Positions 26,881 through 36,386 of a stretch of DNA of 64,000 nucleotides are shown here, piece by piece. This DNA comes from Frondihabitans australicus. Lineage in GTDB: Bacteria > Actinomycetota > Actinomycetes > Actinomycetales > Microbacteriaceae. The notes under the pieces were generated by a model. That model did no database searches. It was not told where the DNA came from and saw only the letters and a list, made by a program, of their open reading frames with translations. The translations under genes were made by a program, and so were the position numbers. The stretch is taken from positions 1,054,001-1,118,000 of the forward strand of contig NZ_RBKS01000001.1 of NCBI RefSeq assembly GCF_003634555.1, written 5' to 3'. Numbering within the stretch: position 1 is the stretch's first letter; the number at the start of each line of letters is the position of its first letter.

Positions 26881-27987
26881 GTGGCAGATCACTACGAGGT
26901 CCTCGGCGTCGACCGCAACGCGACGCCCGAAGAGATCAAGAAGGCCTACCGGAGGCTCGCCCGCGAGCTCCACCCCGACGTCAACCCGAGCCCGGAGGCC
27001 TCCGAGCGCTTCAAGGAGGTCACGCACGCGTACGACGTGCTGAGCGACCCGCAGCAGCGTCAGCAGTACGACCGCGGGCCGATGCCCGGCTTCGGCGGAG
27101 GCGGGGGAGCAGCGGGGTTCGGCGACATCTTCGACGCGTTCTTCGGCGGAGCCCAGCAGCAGCGGCAGGGGCCGCGATCGCGTCGCGAGCGCGGGCAGGA
27201 CGCCCTGCTGCGCCTCGAGGTCGAGCTCGACGACATCGTCTTCGGCGTCCAGCGTGACATCGAGGTCGACACCGCCATCCTGTGCGAGACGTGCCAGGGG
27301 TCGTGCTGCGCGCCCGGCACGAGCCCGCAGACGTGCGACATCTGCCACGGCTCCGGTCAGATCCAGCGCACCGTCCGCTCGCTCCTCGGCAACGTCATGA
27401 CGTCGAGCCCGTGCGGCACCTGCCGCGGCTACGGCACCGTGATCCCCAACCCGTGCCCGACCTGCCAGGGGCAGGGCCGCGTCCGCGCGCGCCGCACCAT
27501 CCCGGTGGAGATCCCCGCCGGCGTCGACACCGGCATCCGACTGCAGATGCCCGGCCAGGGCGAGGTCGGCCCGGCCGGCGGCCCCAACGGCGACCTCTAC
27601 CTCGAGGTCAAAGTCCGCCACCACGACGTCTACAGCCGCAACGGCGACGACCTCCTGGCGACGCTCGAGGTGCAGATGGCCGACGCCATCCTCGGCACGT
27701 CGACGACCATCGCCGGGCTCGACGGCGACGTGCAGGTCGAGGTGCGCCCGGGCATCCAGAGCGCCGACGTCATCACGATCAAAGACCGGGGTGTCACAAG
27801 GCTGCGCGGATCAGGTCGCGGCGACCTGAAGATCGGCGTGCAGGTGGTGACGCCGACCAAGCTCAGCCACAAAGAGCGCGAGCTGATCGAGAAGTTCGCC
27901 TCCGGCCGGAAGCACGACGCGCCCCAGCTGTCGCAGTTCCAGCAGGGGCTGTTCGGCAAGCTCCGCGACCGCTTCCTGAACTTCTAG
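26881..27987 (+). CDS. dnaJ: Chaperone protein DnaJ
   Basis: 368-aa class I J-protein that stimulates DnaK. The J domain (1-68) holds the HPD motif ([12 protein letters not shown]). A Gly-rich linker ([12 protein letters not shown]) comes next, then the four-repeat zinc finger and substrate domains. The first CxxCxGxG repeat is altered to CETCQGSCC, while the other three look normal. The GTG start is 55 bp after hrcA, an arrangement typical of actinobacteria. Confidence 0.94.
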   Translation: MADHYEVLGVDRNATPEEIKKAYRRLARELHPDVNPSPEASERFKEVTHAYDVLSDPQQRQQYDRGPMPGFGGGGGAAGFGDIFDAFFGGAQQQRQGPRSRRERGQDALLRLEVELDDIVFGVQRDIEVDTAILCETCQGSCCAPGTSPQTCDICHGSGQIQRTVRSLLGNVMTSSPCGTCRGYGTVIPNPCPTCQGQGRVRARRTIPVEIPAGVDTGIRLQMPGQGEVGPAGGPNGDLYLEVKVRHHDVYSRNGDDLLATLEVQMADAILGTSTTIAGLDGDVQVEVRPGIQSADVITIKDRGVTRLRGSGRGDLKIGVQVVTPTKLSHKERELIEKFASGRKHDAPQLSQFQQGLFGKLRDRFLNF

Positions 27988-27999
27988 CAGCGGATCGCA

Positions 28000-28740
28000 G
28001 TGGCGCACTTCTACCTGGCCGACGAGCTGGCCGAGACCTCCGCGGGTTCCGACGTGGTCATCACCGGCCCGGAGGCCCGGCATGCCGTCACGGTGAGTCG
28101 GGTGCGCGTCGGCGAGACCCTGCTGGTCGGCAACGGGCGAGGTCTCGTCGTCGAGGGGCCCGTCGTCGAGGCGAGCGGAGACCGGCTGGTGCTGCGCGCC
28201 GAGAGCGTGTCGCGGGCTCCTGCGCCCTCGCCTCGGCTCGTGCTCGTGCAGGCGCTCGCCAAGGGTGACCGCGATGAGATGGCCGTGCAGGCCGCCACCG
28301 AGCTCGGCGTCGATCGCGTCGTACCGTGGTCGGCCGCCCGGAGCATCTCGCGGTGGGAGGGGCCCAAGGTCGCCAAGGGCCTCGCCCGGTGGCGCGCGAT
28401 CGCCCGCGAGGCGACCAAGCAGTCGATCCGCCCCTGGGCCCCCGAGATCACCGAGCCGGTCTCGACGGCCCAGCTGGCCAGGCTGGCAGGATCAGCACGC
28501 CTCCTCGTCCTCGAGCCCTCGGCCGCCGACGCCCTCTCGGCGGTCCCCCTCGACGACCTCACGACGGGCGGCGACGTCGTCATCGTCGTGGGCCCCGAGG
28601 GCGGCATCGCCCCGCACGAGCTGGACGCCCTGGTCGAGGCGGGCGGTCGAACGGTGCGGCTGGGCGACTCGGTGCTGCGCACCTCCACGGCCGGCCCGGC
28701 GGCCCTCGCCGTGCTCAGCGTGCGGCTGGGGCGTTGGTGA
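28000..28740 (+). CDS. rsmE: 16S rRNA (uracil-1498-N3)-methyltransferase
   Basis: 246-aa SPOUT-class enzyme. Features are an N-terminal PUA-like region (HFYLADEL, ITGPEARHAVTVSRVRVGE), then the knotted SAM-binding end with VIVVGPEGGIAPHELDAL and LRTSTAGPAALAVL. Its final codons LGRW-stop are repeated twice more in tandem after the stop, at 18-bp spacing. The GTG start lies 12 bp after dnaJ. Confidence 0.92.
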   Translation: MAHFYLADELAETSAGSDVVITGPEARHAVTVSRVRVGETLLVGNGRGLVVEGPVVEASGDRLVLRAESVSRAPAPSPRLVLVQALAKGDRDEMAVQAATELGVDRVVPWSAARSISRWEGPKVAKGLARWRAIAREATKQSIRPWAPEITEPVSTAQLARLAGSARLLVLEPSAADALSAVPLDDLTTGGDVVIVVGPEGGIAPHELDALVEAGGRTVRLGDSVLRTSTAGPAALAVLSVRLGRW

Positions 28741-28778
28741 GACGCGGGTCGTTGGTGAGAGCTGGGGCGTTGGTGAGA
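28732..28778 (+). repeat. Three 18-bp tandem repeats over the rsmE stop codon
   Basis: CGTTGGTGAGA occurs at 28732-28742, 28750-28760 and 28768-28778. The period is 18 bp, or six codons. Each copy reads Gly-Arg-Trp-stop in the rsmE frame. Confidence 0.85.
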
Positions 28779-28804
28779 GCCGACCCGGCGTCACCGGCCT
28801 TCGT

Positions 28805-28810
28805 TACGAT
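28805..28810 (+). promoter_or_regulatory. -10 box TACGAT, leaderless promoter of the HIT gene
   Basis: TACGAT, 6 nt, then ATG 28817, the start of the HIT protein. Confidence 0.55.
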
Positions 28811-28816
28811 GAACCC

Positions 28817-29188
28817 ATGAGCACAGCAACCGGGCCGTCGGTCTTCGAGCGCATCATCGCGCGCGAGATCCCGGCGACGATCGTCTTCGAGTCCGACACG
28901 GTCATCGCGATCAAGGACATCGCGCCCAAGGCGCCCGTGCACCTGCTCGTGATCCCGAAAGACCCGCAGTACGCCGACGTCGTCGAGCTCGCAGCGGGCG
29001 ACCCGGCCCTCCTCGCCGACATGGTCGCGACCGCCAGGCGCCTCGCCGACGATCCCGAGCTCTTCGGGGACTATCCGGCGGGCGAATTCCGTTTGATCTT
29101 CAACACCGGCGAAGCCGTCGGTCAGACCGTCTTCCACGTCCATGCGCACGTCATGGCGGGGAACCTCCAGGAAGGCTCACTTGCCTAG
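28817..29188 (+). CDS. HIT family nucleotide hydrolase
   Basis: 123 aa. The histidine triad is HVHAHV near residues 109-114 and the N-terminal half has the Hint pattern (IPATIVFESDTVIAIKDIAP, VHLLVIPK). Such proteins hydrolyse purine nucleoside phosphoramidates. The open frame begins upstream inside rsmE, but ATG 28817 matches the usual length and has a -10 box. It overlaps the phoH start. Confidence 0.9.
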   Translation: MSTATGPSVFERIIAREIPATIVFESDTVIAIKDIAPKAPVHLLVIPKDPQYADVVELAAGDPALLADMVATARRLADDPELFGDYPAGEFRLIFNTGEAVGQTVFHVHAHVMAGNLQEGSLA

Positions 29189-30206
29189 CTCCTCCAGCTC
29201 CACCCCCTCCGCCGACAGCGTCCGCGTCGACCTGGTCGTCGACGGGGTAGCCATGGTCCAGCTCCTCGGGCCGCAGGACCGCCTCCTCCGCGCCGTCGAG
29301 CAGCAGTACCCCGAGGTCAGAGTCCTCGTCCGAGGCAACGAGGTCGCCCTCGAGGGGCCCAGGGCCGACGTCGAGCGTGCCCGCGAGCTCGTCGACGAGC
29401 TCGTCGCCATGGTGCGGCAGGGCCACGACCTCGGGCCGAGCGAGGTCGCGACGACCGGGCGGATTCTCGCCGAGGGGCAGGGCCACCCCGTCGAGCTCTT
29501 CGGCAAGGCGATCCTCACCGGCAGCAAGGGCAAGAGCATCCGGGCGAAGACGCTCGGCCAGAAGGACTACGTCGACGCCATCGACGACAACACGATCGTC
29601 TTCGGCATCGGGCCGGCCGGTACCGGCAAGACGTACCTGGCGATGGCGAAGGCCGTCCAGGCCCTTCAGCGCCGCGAGGTGTCGCGGATCATCCTGACCC
29701 GGCCTGCCGTCGAGGCGGGGGAGCGCCTGGGCTTCCTGCCGGGCACGCTCACCGACAAGATCGACCCCTACCTCCGGCCGCTCTACGACGCGCTCAACGA
29801 GATGATGGACCCGGAGATCGTGCCGAAGCTCCTCGCGGCCGGCACGGTCGAGGTCGCACCGCTGGCCTACATGCGCGGCCGCACTCTCAACGACGCGTTC
29901 GTCGTGCTCGACGAGGCTCAGAACACGACGCCCGAGCAGATGAAGATGTTCCTCACCCGTCTCGGGTTCGGCTCGAAGATGGTGGTGACCGGCGACATCA
30001 CCCAGGTCGACCTCCCGACCGGCGCCTCCGGGCTCCAGCTCGTCACCCGCGTGCTCGACCGGATCCCCGACATCCACTTCGCGCGCCTGACGAGCGACGA
30101 CGTCGTGCGCCACACGCTCGTGGCGAAGATCGTCGACGCCTACACGAAGTACGACGCCGAGAAGCAGGCTCGCCTGCACGCACGCACCGCCGGAGGCGAC
30201 GCTTGA
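29181..30206 (+). CDS. phoH: PhoH family ATPase
   Basis: 341 aa. An N-terminal KH-like segment ([20 protein letters not shown]) precedes a P-loop domain with Walker A GPAGTGKT near residue 145 and Walker B VVLDEAQN. PhoH proteins are predicted RNA-linked ATPases. A TTG start at 29181 is inferred: AGGAAGG lies 5 nt upstream, it overlaps the HIT stop by 8 bp, and it gives the family's usual N-terminus. Followed by ybeY in a 4-bp overlap. Confidence 0.9.
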   Translation: MPSSSSSTPSADSVRVDLVVDGVAMVQLLGPQDRLLRAVEQQYPEVRVLVRGNEVALEGPRADVERARELVDELVAMVRQGHDLGPSEVATTGRILAEGQGHPVELFGKAILTGSKGKSIRAKTLGQKDYVDAIDDNTIVFGIGPAGTGKTYLAMAKAVQALQRREVSRIILTRPAVEAGERLGFLPGTLTDKIDPYLRPLYDALNEMMDPEIVPKLLAAGTVEVAPLAYMRGRTLNDAFVVLDEAQNTTPEQMKMFLTRLGFGSKMVVTGDITQVDLPTGASGLQLVTRVLDRIPDIHFARLTSDDVVRHTLVAKIVDAYTKYDAEKQARLHARTAGGDA

Positions 30207-30664
30207 CCATCGAGATCAACAACGAGTCGGGCGTCGAGGTCGACGAGCCGGCGATCCTGCGCCTCGCCACCTTCGCCCTCGACCAGATGCACGTGCACCC
30301 CGAGGCCGAGCTCGCGATCGTCCTCGTCGACGAGGGGGCGATGGAGCAGCTCCACGTCCAGTGGATGGACGAGCCCGGGCCGACCGACGTCCTCAGCTTC
30401 CCGATGGACGAGCTGCGCCCCGGCACGGAGGACGAACCGACGCCGGCGGGGCTCCTGGGCGACATCGTCCTCTGCCCTCAGGTGGCGGCGGCGCAGGCCG
30501 TGACGGCCGGTCACTCGACCCTCGACGAACTGCTGCTGCTCACCTGCCACGGGGTGCTGCACCTGCTGGGGTTCGACCACGCCGAGCCCGAGGAGCACGC
30601 CGAGATGTTCGGCATCCAGGGCCGGATTCTGGACGCCTTCGCCCAGGCCGACTCGCAGCGGTAG
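30203..30664 (+). CDS. ybeY: Endoribonuclease YbeY (rRNA maturation factor)
   Basis: 153-aa metal-dependent RNase acting in 16S rRNA 3' processing and ribosome quality control. The zinc-binding [11 protein letters not shown] motif is near residue 115 and the upstream [16 protein letters not shown] block is typical. It starts at a TTG that shares TTGA with the phoH stop. The phoH-ybeY-CNNM-era order is conserved in actinobacteria. Confidence 0.93.
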   Translation: MTIEINNESGVEVDEPAILRLATFALDQMHVHPEAELAIVLVDEGAMEQLHVQWMDEPGPTDVLSFPMDELRPGTEDEPTPAGLLGDIVLCPQVAAAQAVTAGHSTLDELLLLTCHGVLHLLGFDHAEPEEHAEMFGIQGRILDAFAQADSQR

Positions 30665-30670
30665 ACGCCC

Positions 30671-32032
30671 GTGATGATCGCGATCTTCATCACCGCGGCC
30701 GTCGTCCTCGTCGTCTTCGGCGGGTTCCTGGCGGCGACCGACTCGGCGCTGACCGTCCTGAGCCGGCACGACCTCCTCGAACTGGCCGACGAGCGCCGCC
30801 GCGGCGGTCGCTCCATCCGTGCGGTCGCCGACGATATCGGCGCGCACGTGAACGCCGTCAACTTCGTGCGCGTGCTCGCCGAGGTGTCGTCCGCGGTGCT
30901 CGTCGCGATGGCGTTCGCCTACGCCTTCGACGAGTGGTGGTGGGCGCTGCTGGCGTCGGCCCTCATCATGACCGCCGTCTCGTTCGTCCTCGTCGGGTCG
31001 AGCCCTCGCAGCGTGGGGCGCGCCCACCCGCGAGGCCTCGTCATCGCCGCAGCCGGCCTCGTCCGCGGCATCCGCGTCGTCCTCGGGCCGCTGGCCGACC
31101 TCCTCGTCGTCGTCGGCAACTGGGTGACGCCCGGCAGGCCCCGCACGGCCTCGTTCTCGTCGGAGGAGCAGCTGCTCAGCATGGTCGACGAGGCGACCGA
31201 GCTCGACGTGCTCGACGAGGACGACCGCACCCTCATCCACTCGATCTTCGAGTTCAACGAGACCGTGGTGCGCGAGGTCATGGTGCCCCGCACCGACATG
31301 GTCACGGTGGACGCCGACCAATCGGTCGACGAGACCATGGCCGTCTTCCTCGGCAAGGGCGTCTCGCGAGTGCCCGTCGTCGGGCGCGACAGCGACGACG
31401 TCGTCGGCATCGCCTACCTGCGCGACGTGGCCCGGTTCGTCCACGAGCGTCGCGACGGCCAGACCGGCCTGGCCCTCGACCTGGCGAAGCCCGCCGTCTT
31501 CATCCCGGAGTCGAAGCGCGCCGACGAGACCCTCCGCCAGATGCAGCTGCAGAAGAACCACCTGGCGATGGTCGTCGACGAGTACGGCGGCATCGCCGGC
31601 CTCGTCACCCTCGAGGACCTCATCGAAGAGCTCGTCGGCGACATCAGCGACGAGTACGACCAGACCGTCGTCGACCACCGCGAGATCTCCGAGGGCGTGC
31701 AGCTCGTGAGCGCGCGCATGCCCGTCGACGAGCTCGGCGACCTGTTCGGCATCGAGCTGGACGACGACGACGTCGACTCCGTCGGCGGCCTGCTCACGAA
31801 GGTCCTCGGGCGCCTGCCCGAGCGCGGGTCCGAGGCGCGGGTCTCCGGCCTGGTGCTCACCGCGAACCACACGGAGGGGCGCCGCCGAGACCTCCAGACG
31901 GTGATCGTGCGGCGCGACGTGGCGCTCGACGACGCCGAGACGGCGCTCGGGGCCGGCCACGTGGGCGGGTCGGATCCTGCGCCCTCCGAGCCCACGAACC
32001 ACCGAGACACGAGCGAACGGGTACGACGATGA
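30671..32032 (+). CDS. CNNM/CorC-type hemolysin family protein with CBS pair
   Basis: 453 aa. Three or four N-terminal membrane segments form the DUF21/CNNM domain. Two CBS domains follow (VMVPRTDMVTVDADQSVDET and MVVDEYGGIAGLVTLEDLIE), then the CorC_HlyC accessory domain. Family members are linked to Mg2+ or Co2+ transport; direct ion transport here is inferred. The GTG start is 6 bp after ybeY, and the stop overlaps era by 4 bp. A 12-mer copy at 31973-31984 encodes Asp-Pro-Ala-Pro. Confidence 0.88.
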   Translation: MMIAIFITAAVVLVVFGGFLAATDSALTVLSRHDLLELADERRRGGRSIRAVADDIGAHVNAVNFVRVLAEVSSAVLVAMAFAYAFDEWWWALLASALIMTAVSFVLVGSSPRSVGRAHPRGLVIAAAGLVRGIRVVLGPLADLLVVVGNWVTPGRPRTASFSSEEQLLSMVDEATELDVLDEDDRTLIHSIFEFNETVVREVMVPRTDMVTVDADQSVDETMAVFLGKGVSRVPVVGRDSDDVVGIAYLRDVARFVHERRDGQTGLALDLAKPAVFIPESKRADETLRQMQLQKNHLAMVVDEYGGIAGLVTLEDLIEELVGDISDEYDQTVVDHREISEGVQLVSARMPVDELGDLFGIELDDDDVDSVGGLLTKVLGRLPERGSEARVSGLVLTANHTEGRRRDLQTVIVRRDVALDDAETALGAGHVGGSDPAPSEPTNHRDTSERVRR

Positions 32033-32931
32033 CCACCACACCTCCCGGCTACCGTGCGGGCTTCGTCTCGTTCGTGGGCCGCCCCAACGTCGGCAAGTCG
32101 ACGCTCACGAATGCGCTCGTCGGCGAGAAGGTCGCCATCACGTCGTCCAAGCCGCAGACCACCAGGCGCGCGATCCGCGGCGTCGTGCACCGGCCCGACG
32201 GCCAGATCGTCATCGTCGACACGCCGGGCATCCACCGGCCCCGGACGCTGCTCGGCGAACGACTCAACACCGTCGTGAGCGACACCCTGGCCGACGTCGA
32301 CGTGATCGGCTTCTGCGTGCCCGCCAACGAGAAGCTCGGCCCGGGCGACCGCTTCATCAACGAGCAGCTCGACCAGTATCCGCGGGCGAAGAAGCTCGCC
32401 ATCATCACGAAGGTCGACATCGCGTCGAAGGCGGCGGTCGCCGAGCAGCTGCTCGCCGTGAGTGCCCTGCGCGACTGGGAGGCACTGGTTCCGGTCTCGG
32501 CGCTGACCGACGAGCAGCTCGACACGGTCGCGGCCGAGATCGTGCCGCTCCTGCCCGAGTCGCCGCAGCTCTACCCGTCCGACGTCGTCACCGAGGAGGG
32601 GCTCGCCGACCGCATCGGCGAGCTGATCCGCGAGGCGGCGCTCGAGGGCGTGCAGGACGAACTTCCGCACTCGCTCGCCGTCACCATCGACGACCTCGTC
32701 GAGCGCGACGACAAAGACCTCGTCGAGATCTACGCGAACCTCTTCGTCGAGCGCGACAGCCAGAAGGGGATCGTCATCGGCCACCGCGGCGCGCGCCTCC
32801 GTGAGGTGGGCGAGCGCGCGCGGGCGCAGATCGAGCCGCTCGTCGGGTCGCAGGTCTACCTGAACATCCGGGTGAAGGTCGCCAAAGACTGGCAGCGCGA
32901 CCCGAAGCAGCTCGGCCGACTGGGGTTCTGA
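32029..32931 (+). CDS. era: GTPase Era
   Basis: 300-aa ribosome-assembly GTPase binding the 16S rRNA 3' end. G1 is GRPNVGKST (17-25), G3 is DTPGIH, G4 is written TKVD, and the C-terminal KH domain carries GIVIGHRGARLREVGERAR. ATG 32029 overlaps the preceding stop (ATGA). It ends the run that begins with hrcA. Confidence 0.94.
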   Translation: MTTTPPGYRAGFVSFVGRPNVGKSTLTNALVGEKVAITSSKPQTTRRAIRGVVHRPDGQIVIVDTPGIHRPRTLLGERLNTVVSDTLADVDVIGFCVPANEKLGPGDRFINEQLDQYPRAKKLAIITKVDIASKAAVAEQLLAVSALRDWEALVPVSALTDEQLDTVAAEIVPLLPESPQLYPSDVVTEEGLADRIGELIREAALEGVQDELPHSLAVTIDDLVERDDKDLVEIYANLFVERDSQKGIVIGHRGARLREVGERARAQIEPLVGSQVYLNIRVKVAKDWQRDPKQLGRLGF

Positions 32932-33010
32932 ACGTACATCCGCAGGATGATTCCGGGCGACGAAGGTCTCGACGTCGGTTCACGACGAGGGCGCAGGAGC
33001 GCGGGCACCG

Positions 33011-33016
33011 TACGGT
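33011..33016 (+). promoter_or_regulatory. -10 box TACGGT, leaderless promoter of the histidine kinase gene
   Basis: TACGGT, 6 nt, then GTG 33023. A GMTCCTGCGMCC copy (reverse, 32989-33000) lies directly upstream, in the -35 area. Confidence 0.55.
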
Positions 33017-33022
33017 AGTCAC

Positions 33023-34330
33023 GTGATTTTCCGCCCCCTCCGCTCTCACCAGGTCGTCCTCGACGTCCTGATCGGCGTCGTCGTGGGGCTCGTCACGCTC
33101 GTCTTCGACCTGCACGCGAACCCGTTCTCGCTCGTCATCACGCTCGGCATGGCGGCGTCCCTGGCGTTCCGGCGGCTGTCGCCGGGGCTCGCGCTGGCGA
33201 TCGTGTGGGCCACGGCCGTCTTCGAGATGCTCACGCTCTCGACGCCCCAGGTGTCCAACCTCGCGATCTGCGCCGTGCTGTACGCGTCGGCGGCGTACGG
33301 TTCGCCGCGCCTGCGCTGGTTCGGCCTCGCCTCGGTCGGCATCGGCGCCGCCATCGGGATGTTCTACGTGACCTTCGCGAACGTGGCGCTGTTCGGGGTG
33401 CCGCACGACGTGTCGAACGTCACCGACCTGGTCCGGTTGTTCCTGCAGATCGGCATCACGTTCCTCGGCTTCCTGGCGCTGCTCGGCCTGCCCTGGGTCG
33501 GCGGGCAGCTGGTCCGCGCCCGGTACGCTGCGCGCTCCAGCCGCGACGCGCAGCTCCTGGCCGAGCGGGAGACCGCGCGCGCCGAACGCGAGGCGGCTCG
33601 TGCGGAGAACGAGGCGGCGCGCGCCGAGCGCGAGGCAGCCCGCGCCGAGCGCGACATCGCCGTCGAGCAGGAGCGCAGCCGCATCGCGCGCGACATGCAC
33701 GACGTCGTCGCGCACTCGCTCGCCGTCGTCATCGCCCAGGCGGACGGCGCCAGGTATGCCTACCGTGCCGATCCGACCACGGTCGAGGACTCCCTCGTGA
33801 CGATCGCGTCGACCGCGCGCGAGGCTCTCGGCGAGGTGCGCGAGCTCCTGGGCCAGCTCCGGCACAGTCAGGGGGCGGCGCCGCAGCCCGTCCTGGTCGA
33901 CCTCGAACGCCTCGTCGAGCAGATGACCGCGGCCGGGCTCTCGATCGACCTGCGATCGAGCGGCACGCCGGCCCAGCTGAGCAGCAACCGGCAGCTGGCG
34001 ATCTACCGCATCGTGCAGGAGTCGCTCACGAACGTCCTCCGGCACGGCGACACGCGGTCGACCGTCGACGTGCTCTTCGACTGGCGGCCCGACGACCTCA
34101 CCATCGTCATCGCGTCGACCCTGCGGCCGACCGACACGATCGACGCCGACGCCCTCACGACCAGCGGCCAGTACCGCCCTGACGAGCGACGAGGCCACGG
34201 CGTCGTCGGCATGAGCGAACGCGCTACGTTGGCAGGAGGCTCGCTGACGACTCACCAGGCCGGCGGCCGCTTCATCGTGCGCGCCATGATCCCGTCGACC
34301 GCACTGACCCAGGAGGTTCACCTGCGATGA
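33023..34330 (+). CDS. Sensor histidine kinase, NarL/DesK type
   Basis: 435 aa. Five or so membrane helices fill residues 15-175. A charged Ala/Glu/Arg coiled coil follows (an RAEREAARAENEAARAEREA-type heptad run, about 178-215), then the HisKA_3 dimerisation box with H226 (IARDMHDVVAHSL). The HATPase domain shows an N-box NVLRHG and a late G-box RGHGVVGMSERA. The coiled coil probably transmits signals from the membrane sensor. It overlaps its response regulator by 4 bp; the stimulus is unknown. Confidence 0.9.
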   Translation: MIFRPLRSHQVVLDVLIGVVVGLVTLVFDLHANPFSLVITLGMAASLAFRRLSPGLALAIVWATAVFEMLTLSTPQVSNLAICAVLYASAAYGSPRLRWFGLASVGIGAAIGMFYVTFANVALFGVPHDVSNVTDLVRLFLQIGITFLGFLALLGLPWVGGQLVRARYAARSSRDAQLLAERETARAEREAARAENEAARAEREAARAERDIAVEQERSRIARDMHDVVAHSLAVVIAQADGARYAYRADPTTVEDSLVTIASTAREALGEVRELLGQLRHSQGAAPQPVLVDLERLVEQMTAAGLSIDLRSSGTPAQLSSNRQLAIYRIVQESLTNVLRHGDTRSTVDVLFDWRPDDLTIVIASTLRPTDTIDADALTTSGQYRPDERRGHGVVGMSERATLAGGSLTTHQAGGRFIVRAMIPSTALTQEVHLR

Positions 34331-35055
34331 GCATCGCCCCGAATCAGCCGGACGCACCGAGCCCGACCGAGCCGCACCCCGGCACCGGAGTGATCCGCGT
34401 CGTCCTCGTCGACGACCAGGCGCTGTTCCGCGCGGGCATCCGCATGGTCGTGTCGTCGCAGCGCGATCTCGAGTTCGTCGGCGAGGCCGGCGACGGCGAG
34501 GAGGGCGTCGACGTCGTCTCGCGCACCCAGCCCGACGTCGTCCTCATGGACATCCGCATGCCCGTCATGGACGGCATCGCCGCGACCCAGGCAATCCTGG
34601 CGCGCGCCGACGCCGAGAACCGCCGTGCCCCCAAGATCGTCGTGCTGACCACGTTCGACCTCGACGAGGCGGCGACGCGCGCCATCCGCTCGGGCGCCAG
34701 CGGGTTCGTCCTGAAGGACAGCGACCCCGAGTTCCTCCTGGCCGCCATCCGGACGGTGCACGCGGGCACGTCCGTCATCGCCGCTTCCGCGACCCGCGAG
34801 CTCTTCGAGCACTTCGACAAGAACCGCGAGGCCGCGCCGAAGCCGGTGCCCGAGGCCTTCCAGCAGCTCACCACGCGCGAGCGCGACATCTTCCAGTCCG
34901 CCGCGCGCGGTCTCAGCAACAGCGAGATCGCCCAGCTCGAGTACCTCAGCGAGGCGACGGTGAAGACGCACATCTCCAGGGTTCTCGCGAAGCTCGGCCT
35001 GCGCGACCGGGTGCAGCTCGTCGTGTACGCCTACGAGCACGGGCTGACCACGTAG
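34327..35055 (+). CDS. Response regulator, NarL/LuxR family
   Basis: 242 aa. A 22-residue disordered leader is followed by the receiver domain with acid pocket VDD (29-30) and phospho-acceptor D75 (VVLMDIRMP). A LuxR-type HTH closes the chain (LTTRERDIFQSAARGLSNSE, then VKTHISRVLAKLGLRDR). It is the cognate partner of the kinase at 33023 and the two are translationally coupled. Its targets are not evident; no palindrome like that of the second system was seen here. Confidence 0.92.
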   Translation: MSIAPNQPDAPSPTEPHPGTGVIRVVLVDDQALFRAGIRMVVSSQRDLEFVGEAGDGEEGVDVVSRTQPDVVLMDIRMPVMDGIAATQAILARADAENRRAPKIVVLTTFDLDEAATRAIRSGASGFVLKDSDPEFLLAAIRTVHAGTSVIAASATRELFEHFDKNREAAPKPVPEAFQQLTTRERDIFQSAARGLSNSEIAQLEYLSEATVKTHISRVLAKLGLRDRVQLVVYAYEHGLTT

Positions 35056-35066
35056 TCTCACCCTCT

Positions 35067-36386
35067 GTGAACCTGTTCCACCTGTCGCTGACGTCGGCGC
35101 TGACGCTGGGCGTGGCCGACATCGTGGCGGGCGCCCTGTGCCTGGCGATGATCCTGCGACCGCGACGCCGGAGGGGCCGCTGGTTCCGCCACGTGACGAT
35201 CGCGATCCTCGCCGGCGCGGCGGCCGGGGGCACCGCGATCTGGGTCGTCGGCGACGTGATGAACGCCTTCGACGTCCCGCCGACCTGGGTCGATCGGGCC
35301 TGGGTGTCGGCCATGGTCGCCGGGGTGTGTCTGGCGATCGTCAACCTCGTCTACGGTCCGGCGGGGCGCAAGGTCGCGGCCGCGGTCGGAGTCATCGCCG
35401 TCGTGGTCGCGGGCGGGCTCGCGCTGAACCGCGACGTGGGGGAGTTCCCGCGGCTGGGCGATGCGCTCGGCGTGACGGGGTCGGAGCCCCTGATCCTGCC
35501 TCACCCGCGGACCCCGGGCACGGCCGCGGCCGACGACGACCTCTACGCCGACTGGAAGGCCCCCGAGCTCATGCCCCGGCGAGGTCGGGTGGGATCCGTG
35601 ACGATCCCGGCCACGAAATCGCACTTCGACGCACGGAAGGCCCTCGTGTACCTGCCGCCCGCCGCGCTCGTGGCCTCGGCGCCGGCGCTGCCCGTGGTCG
35701 TGCTGATGTCCGGGCAGCCCGGCAGCCCGCTGTCGGTGATGACGGCGGGCCGAGTGCCGCAGATCCTGAACGCGCTGGCTCGTCGCGATCACGGGCTCGC
35801 CCCGATCGTCGTGGTCCCCGACCAGCTCGGCTCGGCGGGCGCGAACCCGATGTGCGTCGACGGGCCCCTCGGCAACAGCGCCACCTACCTCACCGAAGAC
35901 GTCCCGGACTGGATCACCACTCACCTCCACGTCCAGACCGGCCCCACCGCCTGGGTCGTCGGCGGCTTCTCGCAGGGAGCGACCTGCGCCCTGCAGTTCG
36001 CCACGGCCCTGCCCGAGCTGTTCGGGTCGCTCATCGACGTCTCCGGCCAGCAGTACCCGACTCTCTCGAGCGACGACAGGGCGATCGACCAGGGGTTCGG
36101 CGGCAGCACGGCGCGGTTCGACGCGGCGAAGCCTGCCGCGGTCATGGCGGCGCACGGCCACTACGCCGACACGGTCGCCCTGTTCGCCGCGGGCGCCACC
36201 GACGCGGTCTACAGCGAGAACGCGCGCGTCATGTCTGCCCTTGCGGCCAAGCACGGCATCCGCGTGACGCGGTACCTGTCGCCCGGCAGCGGGCATGACT
36301 GGACGACCGCGTCGAACGCCTTCCGGCGGGGCTTCGACCTCCTCTACCCGCGCCTCGGCCTGTCGAAGGGGGCGCAGAATCTATGA
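35067..36386 (+). CDS. Membrane-anchored alpha/beta-hydrolase (putative esterase)
   Basis: 439 aa. Residues 1-130 contain about four membrane helices. The extracellular domain is of the esterase D/antigen 85 type with the nucleophile elbow GGFSQGA and a late His in SPGSGHDWTTA. It overlaps by 4 bp a gene for an MprF-like aminoacyl-lipid synthase. By analogy with actinobacterial pairs where a hydrolase (AhyD-type) removes amino acids from the lipid made by its neighbour, it may hydrolyse aminoacylated lipids. That role is inferred from context. A TAGTCT box lies 8 nt before the GTG. Confidence 0.82.
   Translation: MNLFHLSLTSALTLGVADIVAGALCLAMILRPRRRRGRWFRHVTIAILAGAAAGGTAIWVVGDVMNAFDVPPTWVDRAWVSAMVAGVCLAIVNLVYGPAGRKVAAAVGVIAVVVAGGLALNRDVGEFPRLGDALGVTGSEPLILPHPRTPGTAAADDDLYADWKAPELMPRRGRVGSVTIPATKSHFDARKALVYLPPAALVASAPALPVVVLMSGQPGSPLSVMTAGRVPQILNALARRDHGLAPIVVVPDQLGSAGANPMCVDGPLGNSATYLTEDVPDWITTHLHVQTGPTAWVVGGFSQGATCALQFATALPELFGSLIDVSGQQYPTLSSDDRAIDQGFGGSTARFDAAKPAAVMAAHGHYADTVALFAAGATDAVYSENARVMSALAAKHGIRVTRYLSPGSGHDWTTASNAFRRGFDLLYPRLGLSKGAQNL

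Noticed and set aside
27291-27310. Broken zinc finger in DnaJ
   Set aside because: The first repeat reads CETCQGSCC instead of CxxCxGxG, but the metal cysteines are kept and the other repeats are normal, so function is probably intact.
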